Source: Alisma plantago-aquatica
Taxonomy: Eukaryota; Streptophyta; Magnoliopsida; Alismatales; Alismataceae
Direction of reading: 5' to 3'
Assembly (NCBI GenBank): GCA_963693085.1
Contig: OY856410.1
Coordinates: 1,392,220,863 to 1,392,284,862 of the forward strand
DNA length: 64,000 bases
Every line of letters begins with the position of its first letter. The stretch's first letter is position 1. Below are positions 12,946 to 23,757 of this stretch, one piece after another. The notes beneath the pieces are model-generated. The model was given only the letters and a program-made list of their open reading frames with translations. It had not been told where the DNA came from and made no database searches. The translations under genes and the position numbers were made by a program.

Positions 12946-13313
12946 TTCCTTGCATATACCATATGGCTTAACTACTGAGTTGTCTGGCAACTGGATTGTC
13001 ATGCTACTATTCCTAGATTCCTTAAGTCCGAGCTTCTTGAAGGTAGATAGGGGCATCAGATTTATACTCACCCCTAAATCACATAACGCCTCTCCAAATT
13101 TTGTCTTGCCTATGAAGAATGCGATATTGAAGCATCTTGGATCCTGTCTTTTAGGAGGCAGTGTCCCCAAAATAAGATCATTAATCTACTCTTTCAGAAC
13201 CACAACATCAGACTCCAGTATCCTTCTCTTCTTTGTAATTATATCCTTCAAAAAATCCCCATAAGATGGTATCTTCTCAATAGCGTCTATCAAGGGAATG
13301 TTCACAAATAACT
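12946..13313 (-). pseudogene. Element A retropepsin, N-terminal part with catalytic DLG
   Basis: The minus-strand frame 13170-12922 reads PKRQDPRCFNIAFFIGKTKF, then ALCDLGVSINLMPLSTFKKL and LPDNSVVKPYGI. This is the catalytic half of the Athila-like aspartic protease (active-site D-L-G). It ends abruptly at the LTR of element B, and the second half is found at 1686-1846. Sequence upstream to about 13,310 (an IPSYGDFLKD-like phrase in a linked frame) is the usual region just before protease. The enzyme is inactivated by the insertion. Confidence 0.88.
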
Positions 13314-14844
13314 TCAAAAATTATCTAGAAATTTCTTAAACTGTCGGTCCATCTTAGTCATATTCAAACTATTCAGAAAGGGCACATGAACAATAGGTGC
13401 CCTCTGGTGAGACAGGATATAAGCCTGAGTTTTATTACCCCCGACCTCATCAACTTTCTCCTTTGTAGTCTTCTCCTGTGCTGACCTATTTGATTCTTCT
13501 GCATCCATTAGTATAGTTTGATTTGTAGCTTCTTCTGTACCTACACCGTGTGATGCATCATTCAGTAGCTTCTTTCCACTGTGTAGTAGAACAACTTTGA
13601 CATGCTGATTCCCAGAATGTACATTGGTGTTCGCCAAAAATCTTTGTTGGGTTGGTTGCTTTAGTGTACTCACGTCTTCCTCTATTTGAGAGATCTATGT
13701 CTCTGTGTTGCGAATACGTGCCCCTTGATTCTGAGGATCCCTTTGAGTTTGTGCAATCTACAGCTCACTCAATAGCTTGCCCAACATTTCTTCAATCTTG
13801 TCAATTTTCTGTGGCTCTGGTTGATATTGTGCTTGGCCACTATACTGTTGTGGCTTAGGATATTGATCATGTGCCAGTGATGGACCCTGTTGGAAGTTGT
13901 TAGGATCCTTCTAAGAGAATTTAGGATTCTTCCTCCAAGAATAGTCATTGATCCTGTATTTCCCCTGGCGCACATACTTGCACTCTTCTTCATCTTCTTC
14001 AACACGAAATCTGTCTGTAGCACATAGCTTCTTAGCAATCAGATCTAACTTCTCATTTAAAGCAGATATCACCTTATATTCCCCGACACTCTTGATGGTT
14101 TCTGGTGGATCTCTTTCTTCTCCCCATGATTGGTTTTTACACATGTTCTTCAGGATTTTATGGCAGTGAGCGGGCTTGATGTTGAGGAAGAAACCTACTT
14201 CTGCACTACAAGAGTTGTTATCTCCCCTTTGTGTAGGCCATAATAGAAGATCTTGACCAGCCCCAGTAGATCAATGCCATGATGAGGCACCTTTCTCAAT
14301 ATATTCTGAAACCTCTCCCATGACTCTAAATATAACTCATTAGCTTCTGTCTAAAGTAGTGAATCTGCTTCACTAGGTCATTCATCTTTTGCGGAGGGAA
14401 ATAGTGCTCGAAGAATGCATCTATCATCTGATCCCATGTCTTGATGATCTCATCATCAAGATTGTTGAACCATGACTTTGCACTATCCACCAGTAAAGAT
14501 GAAAATAGCTTAATATATATTGTAGTAGCTGGGACCCTATCTATCTTGACCATATAATAGTTCTTCATGAAATTTCTGATATGCGTCATTGGATCTTTAG
14601 AAGGATAGCCATGGAACACTTGAGATTTGACTAAGGCAATAAGTCCAAGATCTATCTTGTAGCTGCGCACATTGATGGCTTGCCTTTTAATGGGACCTTT
14701 CTGGGCCGTAGATGATGAATCCTTTATCCTTTCCCATATTGTCATTTCTTCTTCTTTCTCTATTTCTACTGTCTCTGGTTCTTCTGGTGTCGGAAGTCTC
14801 TTAGGTGGAGGCATCAGTGGTAAATTTTGGTTGAATATATCCAT
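13314..14844 (-). pseudogene. Element A gag (Athila-like)
   Basis: The start is at 14,844 (MDIFNQNLPLMPPPKRLP). The first open stretch, 172 codons, has the retrotransposon gag pattern: LIALVKSQVFHGYPSKDPMT, a SAKSWFNNLDD segment, and FFEHYFPPQKMNDLVKQIHY. The capsid frame then breaks at 14,326 and continues in pieces at 14,144-13,911 (linker with acidic and basic residues) and 13,673-13,314 (Gln-rich, then MTKMDRQFKKFLDNF before the protease). It would form the virus-like particle that packages element RNA. Several frame breaks make it non-functional. Confidence 0.85.
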
Positions 14845-14947
14845 TGACTATGAAGCTTCTCTCTCTCTGTGAAGGAGTTCTGCTTGCCCAAACCCTGACA
14901 AAGATGGATCTCTGTATTCGTGGGCTTGAGTCTGCACCATACACCAA
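14845..14947 (-). other. Element A leader between LTR and gag
   Basis: About 100 bp in element orientation from the inferred LTR inner edge to the gag ATG. The first bases read TTGGTGTATGGTGC; they could be a badly decayed Asp-tRNA primer site like that of element C, but the match is too weak to assert. Confidence 0.4.
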
Positions 14948-16682
14948 TGCCTAAATGTGACAAACTAATTGTCAGCACGCAACAATGGAAATAGAGGTAA
15001 TAATTATTTTATAATTATCTCTAAATGAAAATAAAAAAAATAAAAGAATGGATTGGCCTAGAGTGGCCGACCACAACACTCGTAGTGCTGGATGTTACCA
15101 TTTTCCCAACAACTGTGCTAAAAACTTGACAATATGCATTATACACAAGTGAATGTATCGAAGTAATATAGGACCTTTTGAGGCACGTGTTGAACACATG
15201 GAAACATTTCTCCAGTAGACTAATACTAACTGTAGTTGAATCAGCTAGGCTAGTTGTAAATGGTTGAATAGGTTTTAGTTGCAAAACTAATGCAGAAACA
15301 AAATTAATTCAAGGGTTGTATTAATCAGATATGGAATGAATTCCTTAAGATAGTGGCTTCACAACTGATAACACTAATAATTGACCTCACACACTAATAC
15401 CTATTATCTCAATCCTAGATAAGGAGCCTGTAGTCAGAATTATCTACTCCTACAATGTAATTCACTGCCTAATCTAATGCCAATCCCACTTCTATAGTTA
15501 TTCGTTGATTAGTTAGATGCTTTATGATTATTCTCTGGGTTTCTCCTCCCGTTTACACTCTACTTTTCCCAAAGAGCGCAGTATATGGGTAAATCTATGC
15601 TTTCCAACCCTTAATCCCTCTCCCCAGATGACTAAGCATCTATTAATCCACTTATGGCGATCAAGCACAAGTAGAACAAAAAGCTTTCATAGATTTATAT
15701 CCAGTAAAAAAATAAAATTGATATTAATGCATAGAAATCAATTACAATGTATATCCAGGCTACTCCTAGATCCTAAGGAATAAATGTTTATAGCCTTGCA
15801 TGATTTTCATCAATGAATACATGGAAAGGAAGAAGAAAAATGTGGGAAATAGACGGAAACTAAACTAACCCCTGAATCTATGTTTGTGGAAGATCCCCTC
15901 TGTTATACGTGCATTCTGCTGTCTTCTAGCTACATAATCATCCTCCAGAGGTGCTCAAATCTTCCCGGTTGAAGCTTTCAGTTCTTGATTCTTCTCTTCT
16001 CTCTCTGTGGTTGTTGTGCAATGAAAACGACTATCCTCCTTGATTTGTCTGTCATCCCCCTAATTCATAGAAGGCACTTGGGGTACAAAATAACATCCAC
16101 CATTGGATTAGAGTGAAATATGCAGATGACCAGATCGGACAGACTCAGTAGTACTGACTAGGCGAATCGGTAGTATCAAGTCACTTAGGTTTAGTGGTGT
16201 GATCTAGATCGTATCGGTACTATCGACTGGACTCGATAGCACCGAGTTTTTTGATTTTTGAACCACCTCCCTAACGTCAACTCGGTAGTACCAAGTTGGA
16301 AACTCGGTAGCACCGAGTTTTCTCGAATCATGCTAGGATTTATTGATGCTATTTTGGTACCACCAACTTTGGCTGTCAATAGGACTGACTCTGGGTGAGT
16401 TTTGGGTCCATCACTGACATCAAGTCAGTTCCATCAAATGTTACCAGGTTGGTAGCACTGAGTTTGTGGAACTTCCTTGTACTTGAAAATGCACAAAAAT
16501 AACATAAGTACTTGGGATGTGTAAAATACTACATAAAATAGTTAAAATCATATAATTTGATACATTCAATAGAAATAGACCATTTATGTCATTCCATGCA
16601 TAATAAATCAAATAAATGACTAATCTACACATGAAATCAAGGAAAAATGTGCCTTTAATAATGACCAAAAACACATGCATCA
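14948..16682 (-). repeat. Element A 5' LTR (about 1.73 kb)
   Basis: The outer edge is well placed: at 16,682 the integrase frame of element C stops mid-domain, and the minus strand begins TGATGCATGTGTTTTTGGTC. The inner edge at 14,948 is inferred from a terminal CA followed by TTGGTG shortly before gag. Its mate LTR is outside the window, so the ends cannot be checked by self-alignment. A degenerate TATA-like TATGAATT lies near 16,060 on the minus strand. The palindrome cluster at 16,140-16,460 lies upstream of it in element orientation. Confidence 0.65.
16140..16460. repeat. Cluster of ACTCGGTAGYACCRAGT palindromes in element A LTR
   Basis: AACTCGGTAGCACCGAGTT at 16,301-16,319 is a perfect 8-bp inverted repeat around AGC. 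Variants occur at 16,279-16,297 (AACTCGGTAGTACCAAGTT), at about 16,229-16,246 (ACTCGATAGCACCGAGTT), and as looser versions around 16,170, 16,215 and 16,360-16,460. The spacing is irregular and there are no spacers of constant length, so this is not a CRISPR array. Confidence 0.75.
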
Positions 16683-17060
16683 ACTCCAAATCTAGGAAAT
16701 ATGGTTTTCTCAAAAAGCTTAACTACTGCCTTTGAATAACATGTTTGGGTAGCAACATACTCTACCCACTTCAAAACATAGTCTACAATGATAAGGATAT
16801 ATTGATTTTCTTTTGAGGACGAGATTGGTCCCATATAATCTATTCCCCAGACAACAAATATTTCTACTTCTACCCAATCAAACATGGGCATCTCATTTCT
16901 CTTAGTGATATTTCTGGTGAGTTCGCATTCCTTGCAAGATTTAACAAAAGTTGTTGCATATTTAAAGAGGGTTGACTAATAGAACCATGATTGTAGGACC
17001 TTAGCTACGGTCCTTTCTTTCTCCTCCATGGTGTTCCCCTTAGTGTGAAGCATGAAATTC
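16683..17060 (-). pseudogene. Element C integrase, N-terminal part, cut by element A
   Basis: Minus frame 16,891-16,683 reads VWGIDYMGPISSSKENQYIL, then VDYVLKWVEYVATQTCYSKA and VKLFEKTIFPRFG. This is the Athila-type integrase core with the first catalytic Asp in GIDYMG. Homology stops after FPRFG exactly where the element A LTR begins, so the second Asp and Glu of the catalytic triad are not here. Upstream minus-strand sequence to about 17,060 corresponds to the zinc-binding HHCC region in broken frames. The remainder of the domain must lie left of the window, beyond element A. Confidence 0.88.
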
Positions 17061-17900
17061 TCTCTAGACTTGAGGCACTTCCCCTTCTGGTACACATCGA
17101 TGGTACAAATTATCAGAACATCTTTTAAACAATAGTGGGTCATCCCAGTAGTAGTTCCTCAAGTTGGAAAACATCTTCTTCTTTTGATTATAAGTTATGT
17201 CAGGTGGCATCTGCTGGCATGTCAGATAATTGCAAATATCAGCAAACCATTGTAGGTTTGGCTCAATAGATCTTACCATCACCAAAGTTTCATCGGCATA
17301 GTTATCATTGATTGGCATCTGATTTTCCTTCATGACCACTATTCTTGAGAGAAGGTCATCAACCACATTCTCTGTTCCTTTCTTGTCAATAATATCATGG
17401 TCGAATTCTTGCAACAATAGGGACCCCCTTAACAACCTTGACTTTGTATCTTTCTTTTTCATCATGTACTTTATTGCCCCATTGTTAGTATAAACCTTCA
17501 CCTAGGATCCAATCAAATATGGTCTAAATTTTTCAAAACCAAACACGATAGACAACATTTCTTTTTCTGTGGTTGTGTAGTTGACTTGGGCCTAGTCAAG
17601 AGTTCCACTGGTGTAGTAGATTGTGTGATTCTTCTTATCTTTTCTTTATCCAAGGACAACTCCAGTGGCATAGTTGTTGGCGTCACACATGATCTCGAAG
17701 GGGAGCTCCCAATTAGGTGCTTTTAAGATAGGGGCAATAGTCAAAACATTCTTCATGACATTAAATGCCCCAAGGCACTTATCAAAAGAATCAAACTCTG
17801 CATCCTTTACCAGTAGGTTAGACAAAGGCTTGTCTATTTTAGAGAAGTCTTTAATAAAACTTCTATATATCCATCATGTCCTAGGAAACTTCTCACCCCA
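17061..17900 (-). pseudogene. Element C RNase H and linker
   Basis: The minus strand reads RSFIKDFSKIDKPLSNLLVK (about 17,860), then WELPFEIMCDANNYATGVVL, the RNase H first Asp region, then VYTNNGAIKYMMKKKDTKSR and LLQEFDHDIIDKKGTENVVD in the open stretch 17,501-17,064. This open stretch is 145 codons and runs on toward integrase. In-frame stops (for example after VVLG) break the domain. The role would have been removal of the RNA template during reverse transcription. Confidence 0.85.
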
Positions 17901-18960
17901 TACTATATTTTAAGGGTGGGAGCTTGGATATAGCTTCTACCTTGCTTAGGTCAACCTCTATTCCTTTTTTTAAGATTTTATGCACCAACACTATACCGTC
18001 TTGAACCGTGAAATGACATTTTTCCCGATTCAAGACTAGATTCTTCTCCTAGCCGTGTTGTAGAACTAGGGAAATATTCTTGAGACACCTATCGAAGTTT
18101 GCTCCATAGATAGAGAAGTCATCCATAAAAACCTCCATTATATCTTTTAAGAAATCAGAGAACATAGAATCATGCACCTCTGAAAGGTTGCAAGTGCATT
18201 ATATAACCCAAATGACATTCTTCTGAAAGCATAGATGCCATAGACACAGGTAAACATAGTCTTTTCTTAATTGTCTGGGTGGATTGTTACTTGATAAAAT
18301 CCAGAATATCCATCTAAAAAGAAGAAATATGCATGGTGTGTTGATCTTTCCAAGACTTGATTGACGAAAGGTAGAGGGAAGTGGTCTTTCCTTGTGGTGA
18401 CATTGAGCTTACAGTATTCAATACACATTCTCCACCTGGTAACTTTCCAAGTGGCCACTTCATCCCCATTGATTCCTTTTACTACAATCATCCCTCCCTT
18501 CTTATGTACAACTTGGATGGGGTTGACCCAATTGCTATCGCTAATGGGGTAGATGATCCCTATATCACACAACTTTATTACTTCTTTCTTTACAACTTCT
18601 TTTAGCATTTGATTCAATTTCCTTAGTGGTTGAGCTAGGGGTTTAGTAGTTTCCTCAAGATTGATTATGTGCATGCACAGATATGGACTGAGGCCCATGA
18701 TGTCATCCATAGAGTACCCTATATATTTCTTTCAAATTTTAAGTTCCTCCAATAGTTTTTCCATTTGTTCATTTGTTAAATCTATGTTAACTATCATTTG
18801 GTTCCTTTCCTCATTATCCAAGAATTCATACATCAAACCTTCACGCAGCGGTTTTAGTTCTGGCTTCAGTTTGGGTGCTTCTTTTTCCTCAGAAGTTTGT
18901 CCTAAAGACACGTACTTTGCTATTTTGAAGGTTATTTATTCTTCGTCACTAAACTCTTCT
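17901..18960 (-). pseudogene. Element C reverse transcriptase
   Basis: The best open stretch, 18,710-18,267 (147 codons), reads MDDIMGLSPYLCMHIINLEE, IGIIYPISDSNWVNPIQVVH, VTRWRMCIEYCKLNVTTRKD and FFFLDGYSGFYQVTIHPDN. Downstream, in frames broken by stops and shifts, are FRRMSFGLYNALATF and a decayed MDD-containing catalytic block near 18,120. Athila-like by phrase similarity. It contains more frame breaks than element A's RT, in line with being the older host of A. Confidence 0.87.
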
Positions 18961-19900
18961 TCTAGTTGATTCAAATAATCTAGAATCTCTACCACTTTAG
19001 GGTCTTCTAAACTAGGGTCAGGACTGTTCAAGGCTCACATGAGTGGATCAACAATTGCCTTTTCTTCTTGTACTTCTTCATAGTATCGATTATAGTTGTC
19101 CATGAAGTAGATCGACTCGAAGAAGGCCCACTCATAGCATCCTGAACATGAAAGTTGATTTGATCATTTCCAACCTGAAGAGTAATATTCCCTTCCATCA
19201 CATCATTCAGGGCTCTACTTGTGGCAAGGAACGGTCTTCCAAAGATCATTATACAAGTCATATCTTCTTTGGTGTTGACCACTATAATGTCACAAGGTAT
19301 AAATAATCACAGATCATGAAGTTGGAATTCTCCACTATTCTGACTGGCTTGGTGAAAGTGTGATCATCCAACTCAATTCTCATTCCAATCTTCACCATGC
19401 TCGTTAGTCTGAGCCTTTGGGCTAAGGAGAGAGGCATTAGACATATGCTTGCTCCTAGGTCAGCTAACCCTTTTCTTTCTATGTTATCTCCAACATTGAA
19501 AGGGATAGTAAATGCCCCAAGATCCTTCTTCTTTGAAGTCAATTCAGCTTGGACAAAGACACTTGACATCTTGGCCAGCTGCGCTGTCTCGATGTGGTCC
19601 CCTTTCCTTCTTTTTGTGATTAGATCTTTGAAGAATGTAGTATATGTAGGCATCTCTTCAATTGCAAGTAGAAACATAATATCCAAGTGTAATTCCTTTA
19701 CTACCTCCATAAACTTCTCATATCTCTTCTTCAGATGAGCCTTATTCAGTTTGTAGGAAAATGGGACCCTTGGGGAATAGGGACCTCTTTGTGTAAAGAC
19801 CTCTTCAGCAACATCTGGTTTCTTGGATTTTGCACTTTTATTCCTCATCTTTTTCTTCATTCTTATCCTCATTCATGAACTCTTCTCTTTTAGATTCTTC
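18961..19900 (-). pseudogene. Element C protease and upstream gag tail
   Basis: Two minus frames that meet at 19,282. The first, 19,872-19,282, reads KAHLKKRYEKFMEVVKELHL, EEMPTYTTFFKDLITKRRKG and GLADLGASICLMPLSLAQRL: the lead-in and catalytic DLG of the aspartic protease. The second, 19,282-19,028, reads MIFGRPFLATSRALNDVMEG, the C-terminal half with the GRPF motif. A frameshift separates the two, so no complete protease is encoded. Confidence 0.87.
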
Positions 19901-21669
19901 TTATACAATTAGTATTTCAGGTTGTGGCTCATTACAATTTCTTTCTTCTGTGGTGTCTTTGGTACTAGAATCTTCCATTATCCTCCCAGATCAAAGGGAA
20001 CCATCTTTGTTGTCTCTGTGTTGGAGGGGATCTTTCCATTGGGATTCTTCATTAGCTCAGAAAGTTGTGCAAGTTGTTGGTCAATCTACCTCTGATGTGT
20101 CTACATGTCCAACATCTGAGTCTGCATAGTACTCAGAACACTAGTGTTTGACATTACACTTTGAGTTAACTATTCATTAATGTTTGCCTATCTTTTCACA
20201 AATTCGAAGAGTTCTGACACCAGGTCGAGTTTGCTATTACTATTATTATTGCCTTGACCTTGGTCTTGGTTCTGCCTATTTATATTCTTGTTCTGATACT
20301 TGCCTTGACCTTGTCCTTAGCCTTGATAATTGTTTCTATTCAGCTGGTAGGTGGTAAGTTTGGTGTATTGAGTTTGTCTACCTCTTTTCTCAAATCCTGG
20401 TGGTGTCTTAGATGAACCACCCAATTGATGGGAATTCTTAGGAGCATATTTGTTACCATAATTGAAGCTGGGATGGACTCGCCTTTTAAAATTTACATAA
20501 GAGATGTTCTCTATCTCTTCATTGCTTTCACTTGCTTCTAGTTGCATGCAAATGCAGTTATCAATTCCCTGACCTCCTTCACCACGGGTGACACATTTCA
20601 TAACCTTTTCAACGGACTTCTTGCCTTTGCCTCCAGAGTCCTTCAGTTGTGTGACATCAATAACAATCTTTTGAATCAGAGCAGTGATAGTTTCTAGAGC
20701 TTTGGATTCCACAAATGGTCCTTTAGGGTTAGCTTTCTTTAATGAACCCCTGTCACTTCTTTCATAATCCATGCATGCTTGCAGTGTAGCCATGTTATCA
20801 ATGATCATCATAGTTCTACATAGTTTCTTTCCAAGAAAATCATTCCCAATAGCAACATTCAACGAAGTTCTCTCTGCGGGAGTTAGTCCATTATAGAATG
20901 TTGTCATGAGAAAACACTTGTGGTAGTTTTGATGAGGACAATCCCTTTGATACTCTTGGAATTGTTCCCAAGCTTTGTGAAGATTCTCTCTAGGTTTTTG
21001 CATGAAGGAAGTGATCTTTTTTCTATTTTGAATAATTTTCTTAGTAGGGTAGAACTTAGTGACAAAGGCATCAGCAAGACGCCCCCATTCATCAAGGGAT
21101 TGGTAAGGTAGGTTAAGATATCATGATAGAGCTTTGTCCTCTAGAGAGAAGATGAATCCTTTATAGTATATAACTTCTTGAGGCACTCCCCTCATCTTGA
21201 TAGTGTTGCAGATATTTTTGAAGGCATTAATATGATGGTAAGGATTCTCATTCTTTGGATTCCCTCAGAATGGCTTGTTCTAGGTCATAGAGATGACAAC
21301 AAGTTTTAGCTCAAAATTAGATTCATCAAACTGTGTGATAATGATTGGGCATCTTGATTCATTATCTCTTGTTGCAGCTAACTCTCTAAGCATTTTATCT
21401 TTTTCATCATCTTCTTCCTCACTATTACGGTTGTCACGTTCACAATCACGGTGATTCCTATTGTGTCATCTGTTGTGGTGGTGGCGGTGATCGTGATGGT
21501 GTTGATCCTCTTCACATTCTTCGTGATCATCTTTACATTGCTCTTCACGTTCTTTGTCCTCACGATGATTACAATCTGACTAACGTTCCTCACGTTCTTC
21601 TTCAATTTCTAGAGGTACTCTTACATTCTAATCTTCTCCAAAAAGCCCACCTTCTCTACGAGGCGGCAT
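19901..21669 (-). pseudogene. Element C gag
   Basis: The likely start is the ATG at 21,669-21,667 (MPPRREGGLFGED), with a leader of about 220 nt back to the primer site. Next comes a highly charged Arg/Glu/Asp/His stretch (about 21,605-21,400), then capsid phrases broken by stops. The open stretch 21,003-20,317 reads MQKPRENLHKAWEQFQEYQR, FYNGLTPAERTSLNVAIGND and MKCVTRGEGGQG. The N-terminal Met of that stretch is internal, not the true start. Athila-like gag normally lacks a strongly conserved zinc knuckle, and I see none here. It is broken by several TAG codons. Confidence 0.85.
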
Positions 21670-21913
21670 GTTGATGTGAGAGGAAGGAAAGTTGAGGGTC
21701 ACAACCCAACTCTCTTCAATCTACCTAAATTGTTCACCGAGTCAAGTTAGAAAATTGGACATGTAAAAAAAGTATTCTAAGAAATCTAGATATGGCAGAT
21801 TTAGTGGTTTGTGCAGTCAAGCTTATTACTAAGCTTGAGGCACGGGTGTATAGTGAGTAGACTCAAGTTCTTAATAGTACTATTTTGCCTTGTTCCCGAC
21901 AACAACACCAAAA
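21670..21913 (-). other. Element C leader with decayed Asp-tRNA primer binding site (21,893-21,910)
   Basis: On the minus strand TGGTGTTGTTGTCGGGAA follows the LTR by three bases. The Athila-type Asp-tRNA primer site is TGGCGCCGTTGCCGGGGA. Four of the five differences are C to T and the fifth is G to A, the pattern of methylated-cytosine decay. It supports both the Athila assignment and the inner LTR edge at 21,914. Confidence 0.75.
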
Positions 21914-22595
21914 TGTTTACCGGCTTCAATCACACATCCAAAACAGAGAAGATCTAGAGTAGTCATACTCTTAGATTTATAACCCGACACTCATGCCTCC
22001 ATAACTATTATACATGGTTCACTATAGTAGGTCGGGGTCAAACCACAAGGACATGGTTGGTAAGTGTTAGGAACATATAGCCTTAGACATAAATACACCA
22101 AACGAAGGGTAGATTAAGATGGTGTTCCTTAGGGAACAATATTACTCCAAAAAAAGCAAGAAAAGCAAAGTTAAGAAAAAAACAAGAGAATAAGATCAAA
22201 CAAGAAAGATGTAACCATACATATGGGAACTTGGATTGGATATCACCTACTAAGATCTCTCACCAACATGCAATACTCAAACCCTTTTGTATACCCTTAG
22301 AAAGATTACAAGCAATCATCATATATGTCTATTCCCTCCTCTCTCGAGCTTAGGATAGATCTAGATCATAAGGTTGTCTCTCTCTCTCTCGAGATGGCAA
22401 ACAAACAATCACAGAGCAAACCATATGATCATTAGATTTATCATCCAAAATTTTTATGCATTCATGCAACTCTATAACACTCAGATAAGACTCATACTAC
22501 TCTTTCGAGGCATTAACAATCATACATCACAAGATGGTAGCTAATCAAGCAAGTGAAGCATTTAAGAACAAGAGTATGGAGATAACAATTGCTAA

Positions 22596-22597
<2 letters not shown>

Positions 22598-22669
<72 letters not shown>
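22598..22669. repeat. TA microsatellite
   Basis: About 36 uninterrupted TA units within the element C LTR. Confidence 0.98.
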
Positions 22670-22673
<4 letters not shown>

Positions 22674-23074
22674 AGGGGTGCAAATATATACATGTTGGGA
22701 GGGCCTTATTGGCTACTCCCAGCCCAAGCAAGATGTTTATCTGCTCATGTTAACATGCAGCATAACAACTCTACAAAAATGTACATACATCAATATAAAT
22801 GAAGAGGGTGAAGGTACAACATGAGGGATATGATAAATCTAAAGAAGGAGGGTGGTGATACACCAATGGTACTTCTTCAGATCTAGATCTGGTGTAGATG
22901 TAGAAGATGAAAACTCCTTCTCTCAAAGAAGAGGATGACATATCTTCTCTCTCCTCCACCTTTTATCTTTAGAGATACAAGACCAATGGAGATGAATGAG
23001 GATGTCTATGGAGTTGGGAAACACTTAGTCACTCTTTGATGATCTGATCCCCTTATGCATGTGAGGTCGAGGCT

Positions 23075-23082
23075 TATTTATA
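23075..23082 (-). promoter_or_regulatory. TATA box of element C LTR
   Basis: The minus strand reads CCTATAAATAAGCC. It lies about 480 bp from the inferred LTR start, with the predicted RNA start some 30 bp further left. Placement by motif only. Confidence 0.55.
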
Positions 23083-23094
23083 GGTGCTTCCCAC

Positions 23095-23410
23095 CAACTT
23101 ATCTTTTTGTCACGATTGTGACTCGTTTCTCAACTGAGACCATTTTTGTAGTCGTAACGTCTGTCTTAGAAGAGGCGGGGAGGTGTTGTCTCAGTCGCGA
23201 CTGTGTTGAGATTACTTCTTCATTATTGGTTGCAACCTAAGTAATAGTCGTGACATCTCCTCTCAGTCACGAATGATGTCGTGGTTGGTAAATGATGAGA
23301 CTCTTGATGTACAGGTGTGGTTGTGGCGACAGACTACTGATCATTGGATTTGTCTCGGGCGAGACATCCATGGACCATTACGGTCAAGATGATGTCACGA
23401 CCATGAACTA
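23095..23410. repeat. Palindrome cluster in element C LTR
   Basis: CAGTCGCGACTG at 23,192-23,203 is a perfect 12-bp palindrome. TGTCTCGGGCGAGACA at 23,351-23,366 has perfect 7-bp arms around GG. Related fragments (GTCGTGAC, CAGTCACGA, GTCTGTCT, CAACTGAGAC) are scattered between. The cluster lies immediately upstream of the TATA box in element orientation. Confidence 0.7.
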
Positions 23411-23558
23411 TTATGAGTCTTCATGGAGTGAGAAAGGATATTAAGTTGAATCAAATTTTGTTCAAAGACATTAAAATAGATCGGAATATCCATAATAGGG
23501 ATGTAAATTTGGAAATAAAATAGGTGTAAAAAGTTCACAAAATATCATGTTATTTGCA

Positions 23559-23752
23559 CCAGAGTGAAAATATTCACGCCGCTAACATAATATAAGGGGT
23601 TTCAAAAGAAAAGTGAGATTTTATTCAACTACATGAGAGATCATTTGAACTTTTCATAATATCATCTTATATAAATGTAGCATATAAAAGTTTGTTTGGT
23701 GGAGGTTTTGAGGGTGTCTCATTATTAAATATACCACAAATACTAGGAAAAT
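23559..23752. other. Short spacer between element C and element D
   Basis: About 190 bp of AT-rich sequence with no gene or repeat signature that I recognise. Together with 59,853 onward it is the DNA that element D entered. Confidence 0.5.
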
Positions 23753-23757
23753 GTAGT

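Larger units (their letters stand above)
21914..23558 (-). repeat. Element C 5' LTR (about 1.65 kb, outer edge approximate)
   Basis: The inner edge is set by the primer site (minus-strand end ..GTAAACA). The outer edge near 23,558 is a guess at a TG start (minus TGCAAATAACATG) because the mate LTR is not in the window. A good TATA box and a palindrome cluster fall in the expected promoter part. A 72-bp TA repeat sits at 22,598-22,669. Frames of alternating Ile-Tyr across that repeat are not genes. Confidence 0.65.

Noticed and set aside
19397..19738. 113-codon plus frame
   Set aside because: Shadow of the element C protease frame on the other strand.
22513..22824. Overlapping frames on both strands with long Ile-Tyr runs
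   Set aside because: They are translations of the 72-bp TA microsatellite inside the element C LTR.
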